Made by a program: the position numbers and the translations under genes. DNA of 64,000 nt from Chryseobacterium glaciei. Its GTDB lineage: Bacteria > Bacteroidota > Bacteroidia > Flavobacteriales > Weeksellaceae. Where the stretch lies: the NCBI RefSeq assembly GCF_001648155.1, contig NZ_CP015199.1, positions 1,622,501 through 1,686,500 of the forward strand, given 5' to 3'. The notes beneath the pieces were generated by a model. That model made no database searches. It was not told the origin of the DNA and worked only from the letters and a program-made list of their open reading frames with translations. Shown here one piece after another: positions 25,534 to 35,109 of this stretch. How positions within the stretch are numbered: the first letter of the stretch is position 1; every line of letters starts with the position of its first letter.

Positions 25534-26850
25534 TTAGTGAGGTTTTATTATTAATTTTTCTAACCATTCAATGGTGCTGTTTTTTGAATTCGCCAAATTA
25601 TAAAGATCGTTACTATCAATTAAAACAATATGATGATCCTCTCTAGATGCCCTTTTCAAAGCATTATCTACTTCTTTAGTAAAACCATTAAAAGAAATAA
25701 AGAAACCAAATTTAACAAGTTTTTTATGGTTGATCATTTTAGTTTCAAAATCACGCACTTCTGTGGCACCGACTTTACCGCTCCAATTTTTACATTCGAC
25801 AAAGAAACTGGGACTTGTCAGAGAACTCCAGAAAGTACCGGCAACACCGTTTTTAATTTGAAGATCAATTTCTTCGTCTTGAGTACTCACACGCTTTTCT
25901 ATAACTTCTAACCCCGGAATAGACGAAAACACAATCTCCATTAAATTCTCTAGGGCTCTTCCTTTTTCTGCCGAGCTCTTAATTAGAGGAATTCTGTCCA
26001 AAAGCAGCAATAATTCCTTCTTAAAATAAGCATCTTTTATGACTTCTTCCTGATTCATAATGGAATTGAAAAACTTATTGTAAAGTTGAATTTTGCCGAT
26101 CAGCCTATTGGCGGAGTCAATATGAAAGTCTGAAATCTCTTCTTCGCTATCAATCATATCTTCCAATTGCAGCTCGACTAAGGCTTCTGGATCTGTTGCC
26201 TCCAGTAAAAGTTTGATTTTAACGACGGAGATAATCTCTGTATACTCTACCAATAATTCAGGATCAAATAGGTTTCCAATAATTTGAATCCACGGAGGCA
26301 AAACAAGTGCTTTCTGATAAAAGAAATCTCCAGGCTCATTTATAAAATTATTAAAAATTGATGAATGTCTTTCTTTCGTAATACGGTAAGTTTTGCCATC
26401 AACGGAATTTACTCTCATTGATTTCGAACCGGTTGAAACCTCTACTAATGGTAATAAAAATTTCACAAAATCCCTTAATTCCTGCTCACGGGTAAAGTGT
26501 GGAAATTTAGAATAGAAAGATTTCACTTTCTTTTCAAGGGTTACCGCGGTAAGTTTATCAAATTTTTCCGAGAGCTCGTCATAAATGTTCTGATAAACAT
26601 CTTCTTTGATTTGGTCGTAGAAAAAAGAATAGATTTCTGTAATCATTTCCCAATCGAAACCTAATTTATCCAACTTATCTAGAGCCCGCTTACAGTTTGT
26701 TCTAAATCCAATTTTATGATAATCCTCTTCATCAGTTGTTTTCTCACTATATAAATCTGTTTCCTCAAATAAGAAAGATAGGTAACTGGGAATATCATAT
26801 TTCCATGAATATTCCTGCTTACCAATCATTAAAGTAGAATAATGACCCAT
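25534..26850 (-). CDS. Uncharacterised protein with Mrr-like PD-(D/E)XK nuclease domain
   Basis: 438 aa, soluble. The N-terminal 290 residues are helical and unrecognised. The C-terminal part contains EKGRALENLMEIVFSSIPG, then an acidic EIDLQIKNG (Asp329) and FFVECKNWSGKVG (Glu352-Lys354), followed by EVRDFETKM and KFGFFISFNGFT. This is the active-site arrangement of the Mrr-cat branch of restriction-like endonucleases. It may be a DNA-cleaving defence protein; a modification partner is not adjacent. It is convergent with the PorP/SprF gene and lies upstream (in its own direction) of nothing else, so it is probably monocistronic. Confidence 0.7.
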   Translation of the reverse strand: MGHYSTLMIGKQEYSWKYDIPSYLSFLFEETDLYSEKTTDEEDYHKIGFRTNCKRALDKLDKLGFDWEMITEIYSFFYDQIKEDVYQNIYDELSEKFDKLTAVTLEKKVKSFYSKFPHFTREQELRDFVKFLLPLVEVSTGSKSMRVNSVDGKTYRITKERHSSIFNNFINEPGDFFYQKALVLPPWIQIIGNLFDPELLVEYTEIISVVKIKLLLEATDPEALVELQLEDMIDSEEEISDFHIDSANRLIGKIQLYNKFFNSIMNQEEVIKDAYFKKELLLLLDRIPLIKSSAEKGRALENLMEIVFSSIPGLEVIEKRVSTQDEEIDLQIKNGVAGTFWSSLTSPSFFVECKNWSGKVGATEVRDFETKMINHKKLVKFGFFISFNGFTKEVDNALKRASREDHHIVLIDSNDLYNLANSKNSTIEWLEKLIIKPH

Positions 26851-26967
26851 TAATTAAGCATTTTATTTTTGCAGAATATACTAAATTTTAGCAAGAAATT
26901 CTGTTTTTAGAAGGAGTGGATTAATGGATATTAGTAATCAATTTAATTTTTGGCATCGTACAAAAAA

Positions 26968-27630
26968 TTAAGAGTAAGCCCATTCAATGATCTGTTTAAG
27001 GGTCTTCTTTACCTCTGCTCGTCCTTCCACTGTATTGATGTCAATGCCGCACATTGTTTCACCGCTCATCTTGGCCTGAAGGGTAAGGTAATAGATACCG
27101 CCAATCAGAATTCCTTCTATTGCCCGGATATTTTTCTCACTATCTTTAAAATAATCATCGGTGATCTTGCTGAATAGTTCCTCGCCCAACCGTTCACGTT
27201 CCTTATTGAGTTCTTTAAGTGGTTTCAGATCCTCACTGAGTCCCCAATTGATAATTTTACGCATTTCTTCATTGGCCATTAATGCATCAAACTGATTTTC
27301 CAAAAGAGAAAAGGCCGTTTGTTTTCCAAAGTCTTTCTTACTTTCTTCTATAATTTCATCAATCTGATCGAGGCTGACACTCCAGTAATCCCTGCTGTTC
27401 AGATACTCCTTTACAAGATTTTCCATGCCCCCAAAATACTCGTAAATGAGTTTCCGGTGTAGATTTGCTTTTGTCGCTATCCTGCTTACATTTAAACCTG
27501 TAAAACCTTCTTTCTTTAAGATTGCACCAACCGCGGTCAAAAGTTTCATTTTAGTTCTTTCCTTATCCCTGATCGGGCCACTGGTAGTCTTTCTGGTCAT
27601 TTGCATCGAATTATAGAGGCAAATTGCCAT
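26968..27630 (-). CDS. TetR-family transcriptional regulator
   Basis: 220 aa from the ATG at 27630, chosen because AAGGA lies a few bases upstream; a TTG at 27648 is the other option, and MTRKTT at 27600 also looks like a family start. The helix-turn-helix is in TAVGAILKKEGFTGLNVSRI followed by ATKANLHRKLIYEYFGGMEN. The C-terminal ligand domain (about 150 residues) is unlike well-known groups. Target unknown: there is no divergent efflux gene, and the nearest neighbours are the nuclease gene and a small secreted protein gene. Confidence 0.85.
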   Translation of the reverse strand: MAICLYNSMQMTRKTTSGPIRDKERTKMKLLTAVGAILKKEGFTGLNVSRIATKANLHRKLIYEYFGGMENLVKEYLNSRDYWSVSLDQIDEIIEESKKDFGKQTAFSLLENQFDALMANEEMRKIINWGLSEDLKPLKELNKERERLGEELFSKITDDYFKDSEKNIRAIEGILIGGIYYLTLQAKMSGETMCGIDINTVEGRAEVKKTLKQIIEWAYS

Positions 27631-27842
27631 TTTTTCCTTGGGATTCAAAGATTCTTACCATTTTGTTTTACGGCTCTTAGGGAGGGAGATGCCAAAGGGA
27701 TGCTCATACAGAGGCGCCTTGAAATGGGTTAGGACTTTTACCACCACTCTTCAGCCTCAGTTCATTTTGGAATTAAAGTAGTAGAATTTTATTTTTTACG
27801 AATTTTACTGAGCTAGTTTCTATTATTAATTAAGCTGAAATT

Positions 27843-27869
27843 AAGTAGCGAGGCAGTACCTCGCTACTT
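27843..27869 (-). terminator. Strong hairpin after the 79-aa secreted protein gene
   Basis: A perfect 11-bp inverted repeat AAGTAGCGAGG / CCTCGCTACTT with a 5-nt loop begins 13 bp past the leftward stop at 27882. The T tract after it is short (TTAATTT), so it may act as a terminator or RNA-stabilising hairpin. Confidence 0.55.
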
Positions 27870-27881
27870 GATTAGGCAAAT

Positions 27882-28121
27882 TTAGCTGTTATGATTAATC
27901 CAAATCTGCATCTGTACGTGTGCCCAGTATAGTGAATCTGCTTGTCCCCAACCATGTGACATACCATACTCATATCCCTCCGCCCAAGCAGCCAATGCAT
28001 TCGTAGGTTGTTTTGGTCTTGAGGAAATAGCGTTGTTTGATTTACTTTGAGCGTTAGAAGATGTGGGCGTGAACGCTACCACTGACAAAGCAAAAATTGC
28101 TGATAAAATAATTTTTTTCAT
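27882..28121 (-). CDS. Small secreted protein, 79 aa, unknown function
   Basis: 79 aa with a standard signal peptide (MKKIILSAIFALSVVAFTPT, cleavage near SNAQ) leaving about 54 residues: SKSNNAISSRPKQPTNALAA then WAEGYEYGMSHGWGQADSLY and a Trp/His/Asn-rich end. Three Trp residues and several Tyr and His in so short a mature peptide are notable. No family is recognised. A strong hairpin follows the stop. It is divergent from the response-regulator gene. Confidence 0.6.
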   Translation of the reverse strand: MKKIILSAIFALSVVAFTPTSSNAQSKSNNAISSRPKQPTNALAAWAEGYEYGMSHGWGQADSLYWAHVQMQIWINHNS

Positions 28122-28413
28122 GATTTGTAAATTGTGTTTTATGGTAAATATTTAATAATTGTGTTTCTAAAATAGATGCTTAATCAATATCAGTAATGAT
28201 CAATCGAGTGATTTGCACAGTAGCGATATGAATAAGATCACAACACAATTATAAATATTTTATTTCGCAACTATGAGAAATAAAATAAATTTATTTTACC
28301 CCGTTGGTAGTAGATTCAAAGGTTCTTACTATCGCGTCACTGATTTTCCCCTTTTCAGGCGCGAGAAACGCTTAATATTCTTTTTCATACATTTACATCA
28401 TATACTGACAGTT

Positions 28414-28770
28414 ATGAAAAAAAAAGTTGTCCTTATTCAGGATAATGTAGATATACTGGATATTATGGATCATGTATTGACGGAAGAAGGTTATGATGTA
28501 ACCCCATCACTAACAACTGAGCCTATTGATAACATTGATCAGATTGAGCCTGATGTTGTGATCGTAGATGACAATATTAAGGGAAAAAAGAAAGGATCAG
28601 AAGTCATTGAAGATTTAAAATCTGATTCGGAAACGGAAGATGTATCAGCTGTACTGACTTCTACATCTCCCGATGTCCCTAAAAAAGCAAAGGAATGCAA
28701 AGCGGATGACTATATAGAAAAACCTTTTGATATCGATCAAATGATTGAAGTCGTTAAGAAAAATGCTTAA
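28414..28770 (+). CDS. Single-domain response regulator (receiver only)
   Basis: 118 aa from ATG 28414; an upstream in-frame ATG at 28273 would add 47 residues that do not fit the receiver fold, so the shorter form is preferred. It reads KKKVVLIQDNVDILDIMDHV, VVIVDDNIKG (phospho-acceptor Asp), LTSTS and YIEKPFD (conserved Lys), i.e. all receiver landmarks, but the first acidic pair is QD instead of DD. There is no output domain. It may act as a phosphate shuttle or by protein contact. No kinase gene is nearby. Confidence 0.8.
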   Translation: MKKKVVLIQDNVDILDIMDHVLTEEGYDVTPSLTTEPIDNIDQIEPDVVIVDDNIKGKKKGSEVIEDLKSDSETEDVSAVLTSTSPDVPKKAKECKADDYIEKPFDIDQMIEVVKKNA

Positions 28771-28807
28771 TTTATAGGAGTAAGGATTGTTCCCAATGAG
28801 TTGATCA

Positions 28808-31800
28808 TTACAATTTCACTTTAATATGGGGTGCACTCATTTCTTTATTTTTATCATCGTCAGTTTGTACCGCCTGACCTTCTGGCGAGGGTGCACGTTC
28901 TTCTTTATCGGCAATTGATAACTGTATCTGCCTTTCCACGGCTGAAAGTTCTGTTTTCAGTTCCGAAAGTTTGTGTTCTTTTGACCAGGTGCTTTCTACT
29001 ACCTCCCGAAGTACAGGAAGGTCCCTCTCAAGCTCATCAGCTTTCTTTTGTTCCTCACTGATCAATCCCGGTATCTTTTCAAGGGCACTTAAAAAGTTCA
29101 TTGCCGCCAATTTTGGTTCTGAGGCCATCATTCCATTGTTATACGTGTACTTGATATTGCTTTCACCCATCACGAAAAATTTATTAAGTTTAATTTCCGT
29201 ATCCTCTTTCTTAGAAATCTCAGTTTTGACCAGCAAGGTAAAACCGTACAGACTGCCGATTTCTTCGTATCCTCCACCCGTTCTTGCTTTTTTTGAAATT
29301 TCACCCAGTGTCATCCCGACCTGTTTTACCTCGGCATCCGCAGCAAGCCCCAGGAGCTTAATGGGATTTAACACCACTCCATCCTGATTTTTCTCTAGCC
29401 TTTTCTCCAAATTGTTCCAATCCACCTTCATCCGATCCAGTCTTGATTTGATAGCCTCTACTGTTGCAGTCATATCTTCCAATTTGTATTTTGAGGTAAC
29501 CTTAGAGCGGTTGAATGCCTGTCTTTCACTCTCCAGGCCTGCAATCTGTTTTTCTAGCTTCGCTTTTTCCAATAGTTCCGTATTGCCGGAGAGGATTGCT
29601 ACATATTCTGAAAAGTTCATGCCCGATTTCTCGTCCATACTGCCTTCGTCAATGGTACGCTTTCCAAGACTATTGTTTTTAAGCTGGTCAATAAACAACT
29701 GCTTATTATAAAGCAGGTTAAATTTATAACTGTCCAGCGATTTTTCTACCGCATAAATAATAACGTCTACGATGTTTTCTGCAAAGAATTTCGCGATCTC
29801 ATTGCCTTTTCTAATGGCCCGGCCATCCCGTTGAGCCAGATCACTTGGACGCCACGGGGTATCCAGGTGATGAATCGCCACCGCTCTTTTCTGTGCATTG
29901 ACCCCCGTGCCCAGCATATCAGTTGACCCGAACAGCACCCGTATCTTTCCTTCATTCATCCATCGTATGAACTCCCTTCGCTGTGTATCGTTCTTCGCCT
30001 CCTGAATAAACCGGATCTCTTGAGCAGGAATACCATGATCTTCGACCAGCTTGCGCTTGATCTCAGAATACACATTCCAGACCCCCGGTTTATAGGTGCC
30101 CAGATCAGAAAATACAAATTGGGTTCCTTTTTGGGCATTGAACTTTTTATAATACTTAGCGATATTAGCAGCGCAGTGTGAAGCCTTACTATCGGGATGA
30201 TCCACATATTGTTGGCTGATCATTCGCATGTCTAACGACATCTTACGGGCGTAGTCAGTAGCAATCAGCATTTTGGCTTTTTCCTCACTTTTAGATAAGG
30301 GAGCTCTTCCAAGCAATGTTGCATTCCCCGTTTTCGCAAACTCCATCAGCTTTTTGATGAACGCTTCCTGCTGCGGCGTTGGAGGAATATTGTAAAGAAT
30401 TTCGTTCTTTTCCGGACGGTCGATCCCGATGTCCTTTGCCGTACGGTAATCGGTGATCTCAGAGTAGAACTGAGCAAGCTCAGGCACTTTGATAAAATAC
30501 CGAAAGCGTTCTTTTTGTACAATATTATTGGCTACCGAAAATTCATAATCGGTGGTTTTCCTGGCGTAGATCGCTGCCCAGGCATCAAAACAGGTAATAC
30601 CCTGTTTTTCCAAGGCCTGTGGGCGTAGGTATTTAAAGAGTAAATACAATTCTGTCAATGAATTACTGATCGTAGTCCCCGAGAGAAAGGTAGCGCCCAT
30701 ATCTTTACCGGTTCTTTCCTGAATGGTACGAATGGCAAAAAGAAGGTTGAGTGCTTTTTGGCTTCCCTGAATGTTTCCTAGCCCTGCAACACGGTCATGG
30801 CGGGTGTTAAACATCAGATTTTTAAACCGGTGACTTTCATCTACCAATAAATGATCAATACCCATCATCTTAAAATCCACCACATCATCCTTGCGGTTTT
30901 CGATATCGTGTTCCAGCGTTTTAAGCTTGACCTCCAGATTTTGTTTTCGGATCAAAACGCCTTTGAGCATGGCTCTCGATATTTCACTGCCCTGAGCTTG
31001 CAAGGCAGAAAGGTTCTCTTCCACACTATTTAATTCTATCTGTAGAATTTCCTTTTGCAGTTCGGGCGATTGGGGAATCATACCAAACTGATCATGGGTA
31101 AGAATGATGCAATCCCAGTCATTATTCTTGATATCACCAAATATTCGTAATCTTTTTTGGGGCGTAAAGTCTTCTTTTCCCGGATATAAGATCTTTGCAT
31201 GGGGATAGGCCGTACGGTAGGTTTCTGCAATTTCATGGACATTGGCTTTGAGTCCGATCATCATGGGTTTATGAGCCAGTCCCAAGCGTTTCATTTCCTG
31301 CGCTGCGGTACACATGATGAGCGTTTTTCCGGCACCTACTTCATGGTCACATATGGCCCCACCATTAAGTTTTATCATCCAAACGGCATCTTTTTGGCTT
31401 GAGTACAGATCCTCGATACCCAATGCTTTTCTATCTAACCCCGGAAAGTCCTGATGGCTTCCGTTGTACTGCGGGCGTACAAAACAGTTGAAGGTATCGT
31501 TGTATTGAGCAGTCAAACGTTTTTTAAATTCATCATTCTGATCATGAAGCCAATCAGTAAAGGCTTTACGGATCTCGTCTATTTTGCTGTTAGCCATCTG
31601 AATGGCTTCCATATCCCGAACTTTCACTTCCTGGTCACCAATTGTTACCTTCTTCGTAATATCCGGAGTCGTATTAACTAGTGCATTTTTGAGCAGTGCA
31701 ATACCATCATAAGTCCGGCTTTCTGATTTAATGGCGTATTTATCCCTTATGTGCGCATTCTTTTGATCGCACTTAATAGAAAAGTCATCGGTGTTTTCAG

Positions 31801-34240
31801 TATAATGAATACGAACCTCAGTATCAAAAAGGTGCGAAGCAAATCGTTCATAGATGCCGGTAGGTATCCAGCGTTCACCGAGATTGAAATCCAATTCTTC
31901 AAATTCAATCTGCCGGGGTTTTGCTTCTTGCAATGCAGCAAGACTTTCTTTTGCTTCTTTATCATCCGGATGATGATCTAAATAAGCTTCCAATTCTTTG
32001 GCTTTTTCTACCACATTACCCGAAACCCACCTTTCTGAAATATCATATTCCCTTTCCAATGGATTATAGAAGATACGGCCGTGTAAGGCACCTTTCAAAT
32101 CTTCAGCAGCCATATCGCTGATCTGCGACATATAAAACAAATTCACGTTCCCATATCGGTTCAATGATGCTGCCAATGCTTCATCAGGATTATTGGTAGC
32201 CAGTGTTGTAGTAGAAAAACTGACAGGACGGTGAAAAATATCCGCTTTATGTACCACACCACCCACTACCCGCTCCAGATAAGGGATTTCCTTACCGGCA
32301 GCGTCGGTCTTAATGAGCTTGATGTTTTCGGCAGCGTTCAGATTGCCGTATCGTTTTATAAACTCATCATACAGCTTATTTAGGGTTTCTCTTTCCGGCT
32401 TATGTTCGGTCTGCTTTTCTGCTTCCTTCTGATACAGATCGATATACGTGTCCCTTACCAAAATATAGGTTTCTGCTTTTGCTTTCTGGGCAGTTGGTAG
32501 TGATAATGGATGGAACATTGCATTTTCTTTCTCCTCATCGAGATCTTTCAGATAACCGACATGTCCATGATCCGTCACCAGGCAGTCGTTTCGATGGAAC
32601 GATTGGATCGTTCCGGTATACATTCCAGGCTCAGGAATGCTTTTCATTGCAGGCGCAGTTTCACTGAGTGCATCTTCACCAAGGCCTGAGAACAGATCAC
32701 CAAGCGAAGTCTTTGACTTACTATTTATCTGCTGATTGTTATTGACAGGACTTGTACCTGTAGTCTTCGCAGAAATATCCTGCACCTGCATGGTTGCACT
32801 AAATAAAATTCCTTGACGGGCACGCTCACGGTCATTGACCGTTTTTCTGCTTGTTACAGTTTTCTTTTGTTGAACCGTTGACTTTTTTGTTTTGGCATTT
32901 TTTGCAATGTCTATCGCTGATCCCTCATTTTCAAACAGATCAAACAAACTCAATTGTACTTCACTTTTTGCAGGAATATAAGTAGGGGTAACCCCATCCT
33001 GTTGTTCCTGTTTTGTAGTAATGGGTTCCGTGACAGGAGGTGTTATTTTTGGCGTAGCCGAAACCTGTACAAAAGATTTTTCATTTTGTACACCTTGATA
33101 TAATCCTAGATTGAAATGATCCCGAAAGTCTTCCGAAAGCATTACTTTTAAGTCACCTGCAATGCCCCCCACACCATCTTTGTGCGTGTAGATCAGTGCA
33201 GGTTGTCCGTAAGGATCTGTACCGAGCACACTGGATGTATGTATGATCCGTTTATTATCATGAAAAAAGGCATTACCTGCCGTTTGGTATTCTGTTAATC
33301 TGCTTTCACAAAACAATTCTTCCGCTTCGCTTAAACCTTTTTTTAAACTGTTCTTTTGAAGAATGATCAGATCACTGCCAACCTCTGTTCCGGCATGTTC
33401 CGTAAAAAGATTGTTGGGTAAACGCACCGCAGAAACCAAATTACAATTTCTCATCAATGCCCTGCGGATCGGTTCATTCTTCGGGCTGTTGAGTACACCC
33501 TGTGAGGTAATAAATACCAGTATACCGCCATCACGCAGCATATCGCTCCCTTTCAGGAAAAAATAATTATGGACACTTCTTGCCGCTTGTTTTCTTACCT
33601 CGTCATTCCCTCTTGAAAAGGACAGGTCAAAAACAGAAGCATCGCCAAAAGGAATATTGCTGGCAACAACATCGTACTTTTCTCTTTCACCGTCAGGAAT
33701 CTCTTCAAAACCTGCTATATGAATATTATAATCAGGATACAGTTGTGTTAGCACCTTTCCTGTAAGCAGATCCTTTTCATACGCAGTAACACTGCCTATG
33801 TTTTGGCGCGAAAAAGAATTTAGAAAGGCACCGATTCCGGCCGATGGCTCCAAAAATTTTTGGATGTTTACCCCACTGCTGTCTAAACTGTCCGCGAGCG
33901 CATCAATTATTTCCGGAGGGGTATAAAAGGCAGACAACACAGAACTCCGCATACTATCTACATAGCGGCGGTACTGTTTTTCATCCAGGGTATTACTTTT
34001 GAGAAGCTGGTGAAGCTGCTGCGTGAGCGGAAAAAGATCATGTTCTGTCTTTCGCCAATGGTTAACATCGATCTCATTTTCCACCGGATTGAGGATAAAT
34101 TTCAACCCGCCAAATCCGCTGTACTCAAGTAAAAGTTTCTGCTCTCTTTGTGTAGCCGGGCGTTTCTCTTTCTCTAACTGAAAGACAACTTTTAAAGCAT
34201 CAATGTTCTGGCGAAGATGCTCCTTCTTATTGAAGCCCAT
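28808..34240 (-). CDS. Giant DNA methylase-SNF2 helicase fusion protein of conjugative elements
   Basis: About 1,810 aa; ATG at 34240 is preferred over the TTG three codons earlier. Near residue 134 there is [11 protein letters not shown] (methyltransferase motif I) and near 200 SNIPFGD (motif IV, variant NPPY). Near 968 comes the helicase Walker [13 protein letters not shown], near 1137 VDESHRFKN, then [15 protein letters not shown] and near 1465 [11 protein letters not shown] with [14 protein letters not shown] (helicase motifs V-VI). A coiled-coil C-terminus follows. This family is encoded by most CTnDOT-like ICEs and by many phages; it may methylate and remodel element DNA to resist restriction. 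It overlaps the DUF1896 gene by 14 bp. Confidence 0.92.
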   Translation of the reverse strand: MGFNKKEHLRQNIDALKVVFQLEKEKRPATQREQKLLLEYSGFGGLKFILNPVENEIDVNHWRKTEHDLFPLTQQLHQLLKSNTLDEKQYRRYVDSMRSSVLSAFYTPPEIIDALADSLDSSGVNIQKFLEPSAGIGAFLNSFSRQNIGSVTAYEKDLLTGKVLTQLYPDYNIHIAGFEEIPDGEREKYDVVASNIPFGDASVFDLSFSRGNDEVRKQAARSVHNYFFLKGSDMLRDGGILVFITSQGVLNSPKNEPIRRALMRNCNLVSAVRLPNNLFTEHAGTEVGSDLIILQKNSLKKGLSEAEELFCESRLTEYQTAGNAFFHDNKRIIHTSSVLGTDPYGQPALIYTHKDGVGGIAGDLKVMLSEDFRDHFNLGLYQGVQNEKSFVQVSATPKITPPVTEPITTKQEQQDGVTPTYIPAKSEVQLSLFDLFENEGSAIDIAKNAKTKKSTVQQKKTVTSRKTVNDRERARQGILFSATMQVQDISAKTTGTSPVNNNQQINSKSKTSLGDLFSGLGEDALSETAPAMKSIPEPGMYTGTIQSFHRNDCLVTDHGHVGYLKDLDEEKENAMFHPLSLPTAQKAKAETYILVRDTYIDLYQKEAEKQTEHKPERETLNKLYDEFIKRYGNLNAAENIKLIKTDAAGKEIPYLERVVGGVVHKADIFHRPVSFSTTTLATNNPDEALAASLNRYGNVNLFYMSQISDMAAEDLKGALHGRIFYNPLEREYDISERWVSGNVVEKAKELEAYLDHHPDDKEAKESLAALQEAKPRQIEFEELDFNLGERWIPTGIYERFASHLFDTEVRIHYTENTDDFSIKCDQKNAHIRDKYAIKSESRTYDGIALLKNALVNTTPDITKKVTIGDQEVKVRDMEAIQMANSKIDEIRKAFTDWLHDQNDEFKKRLTAQYNDTFNCFVRPQYNGSHQDFPGLDRKALGIEDLYSSQKDAVWMIKLNGGAICDHEVGAGKTLIMCTAAQEMKRLGLAHKPMMIGLKANVHEIAETYRTAYPHAKILYPGKEDFTPQKRLRIFGDIKNNDWDCIILTHDQFGMIPQSPELQKEILQIELNSVEENLSALQAQGSEISRAMLKGVLIRKQNLEVKLKTLEHDIENRKDDVVDFKMMGIDHLLVDESHRFKNLMFNTRHDRVAGLGNIQGSQKALNLLFAIRTIQERTGKDMGATFLSGTTISNSLTELYLLFKYLRPQALEKQGITCFDAWAAIYARKTTDYEFSVANNIVQKERFRYFIKVPELAQFYSEITDYRTAKDIGIDRPEKNEILYNIPPTPQQEAFIKKLMEFAKTGNATLLGRAPLSKSEEKAKMLIATDYARKMSLDMRMISQQYVDHPDSKASHCAANIAKYYKKFNAQKGTQFVFSDLGTYKPGVWNVYSEIKRKLVEDHGIPAQEIRFIQEAKNDTQRREFIRWMNEGKIRVLFGSTDMLGTGVNAQKRAVAIHHLDTPWRPSDLAQRDGRAIRKGNEIAKFFAENIVDVIIYAVEKSLDSYKFNLLYNKQLFIDQLKNNSLGKRTIDEGSMDEKSGMNFSEYVAILSGNTELLEKAKLEKQIAGLESERQAFNRSKVTSKYKLEDMTATVEAIKSRLDRMKVDWNNLEKRLEKNQDGVVLNPIKLLGLAADAEVKQVGMTLGEISKKARTGGGYEEIGSLYGFTLLVKTEISKKEDTEIKLNKFFVMGESNIKYTYNNGMMASEPKLAAMNFLSALEKIPGLISEEQKKADELERDLPVLREVVESTWSKEHKLSELKTELSAVERQIQLSIADKEERAPSPEGQAVQTDDDKNKEMSAPHIKVKL

Positions 34241-34664
34241 TCTCTTCAATCCAGATTTGAATCGTGCCCGTTAATTCTGTATACAATACATCATATGCGA
34301 TACTATAGGCAAAATCATCAGTCAGCTCATACCCTTTAAAGACAGATTCACAAACCGGGAACATTTGTAAAGCAAATGGCCGCAGCGCCTCATCAGCCAT
34401 AATCGTGTCGAACTCATTGCAGACTACACGCAATACCATATCGAATTTTGAAAAATGCAGGTTCTCAAATAAGATGAAATCCCCAATTTCATTGCACTGC
34501 TCAATCGAATTTCCTGAAAGAAATGCCCCTTCATAGGCACTGGCAGCGAGCGAGGAACGGCGCGAAATAAAGGTTCTGTCTCCTAATAATTCCGGAAAAC
34601 TGCTATTAATATGTTCCTGCAATCTTAAGGTGAAATACGAAAGGTCGTTTGTTGTTGTTTTCAT
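34227..34664 (-). CDS. DUF1896 family protein
   Basis: 145 aa. [40 protein letters not shown] and [20 protein letters not shown] are the conserved blocks of DUF1896, a small family almost always encoded immediately upstream of the large methylase-helicase in Bacteroidetes mobile elements. The 14-bp overlap with that gene shows coupling. Function unknown; a partner of the helicase is likely from the constant linkage. Confidence 0.88.
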   Translation of the reverse strand: MKTTTNDLSYFTLRLQEHINSSFPELLGDRTFISRRSSLAASAYEGAFLSGNSIEQCNEIGDFILFENLHFSKFDMVLRVVCNEFDTIMADEALRPFALQMFPVCESVFKGYELTDDFAYSIAYDVLYTELTGTIQIWIEENGLQ

Positions 34665-34810
34665 AAAATATTCTATTTTTTTTAATTGTTATTTTTAATC
34701 GGGAAGGCGTCACTCCAATTGGTAATTGGGCTTTCATTTTTACAGGTTATTATTGACTTGAATAGGTTATAATTCCTACTTTAGCAGCTCATTATTAGAA
34801 AAATTATACA

Positions 34811-34987
34811 ATGAAAGAGTTATTGGAAAAGATCAGTGCAGAGCTGGAAAAATTCAAAGCAGATGCTGATTTACAGGCTGAAAAAGGAAACAAGGCAGCC
34901 GGTACAAGAGCCCGTAAATCGGCTCTGGAACTAAGTAAGCTATTTAAGGAATTCAGAAAGGTTTCTGTTGATGAAGCTAAAAAGTAA
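34811..34987 (+). CDS. Histone H1-like protein (Hc1-type), 58 aa
   Basis: 58 aa: MKELLEKISAELEKFKADAD, then LQAEKGNKAAGTRARKSALE and LSKLFKEFRKVSVDEAKK. It has the alternating Lys/Ala helical composition and the NKAAGTRARK core of the bacterial histone H1/Hc1 family common in flavobacteria, which bind DNA non-specifically. It is encoded opposite to its neighbours, between DUF1896 and topB, and is followed by its own terminator. Too short for many gene finders, so easily missed. Confidence 0.85.
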   Translation: MKELLEKISAELEKFKADADLQAEKGNKAAGTRARKSALELSKLFKEFRKVSVDEAKK

Positions 34988-34991
34988 AAAC

Positions 34992-35023
34992 AATCCCTGT
35001 CGTAAAACAGGGATTTCTTCTTT
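34992..35023 (+). terminator. Terminator after the histone-like gene
   Basis: AATCCCTGT (34992-35000) pairs with ACAGGGATT (35007-35015), followed by TCTTCTTTT. It starts 4 bp after the stop codon of the 58-aa gene. Confidence 0.7.
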
Positions 35024-35109
35024 TCAAAACTACGAGGGATCAATAAGATTATAATCGCCTGTCAAAACTTCAATTTTCCTTTTTCCCGAGTTTTGCTTAA
35101 CATTGCGGA

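Noticed and set aside
28273..28413. N-terminal extension of the response regulator from an ATG at 28273
   Set aside because: The 47 extra residues do not fit a receiver domain and the ATG at 28414 starts exactly at the first beta strand.
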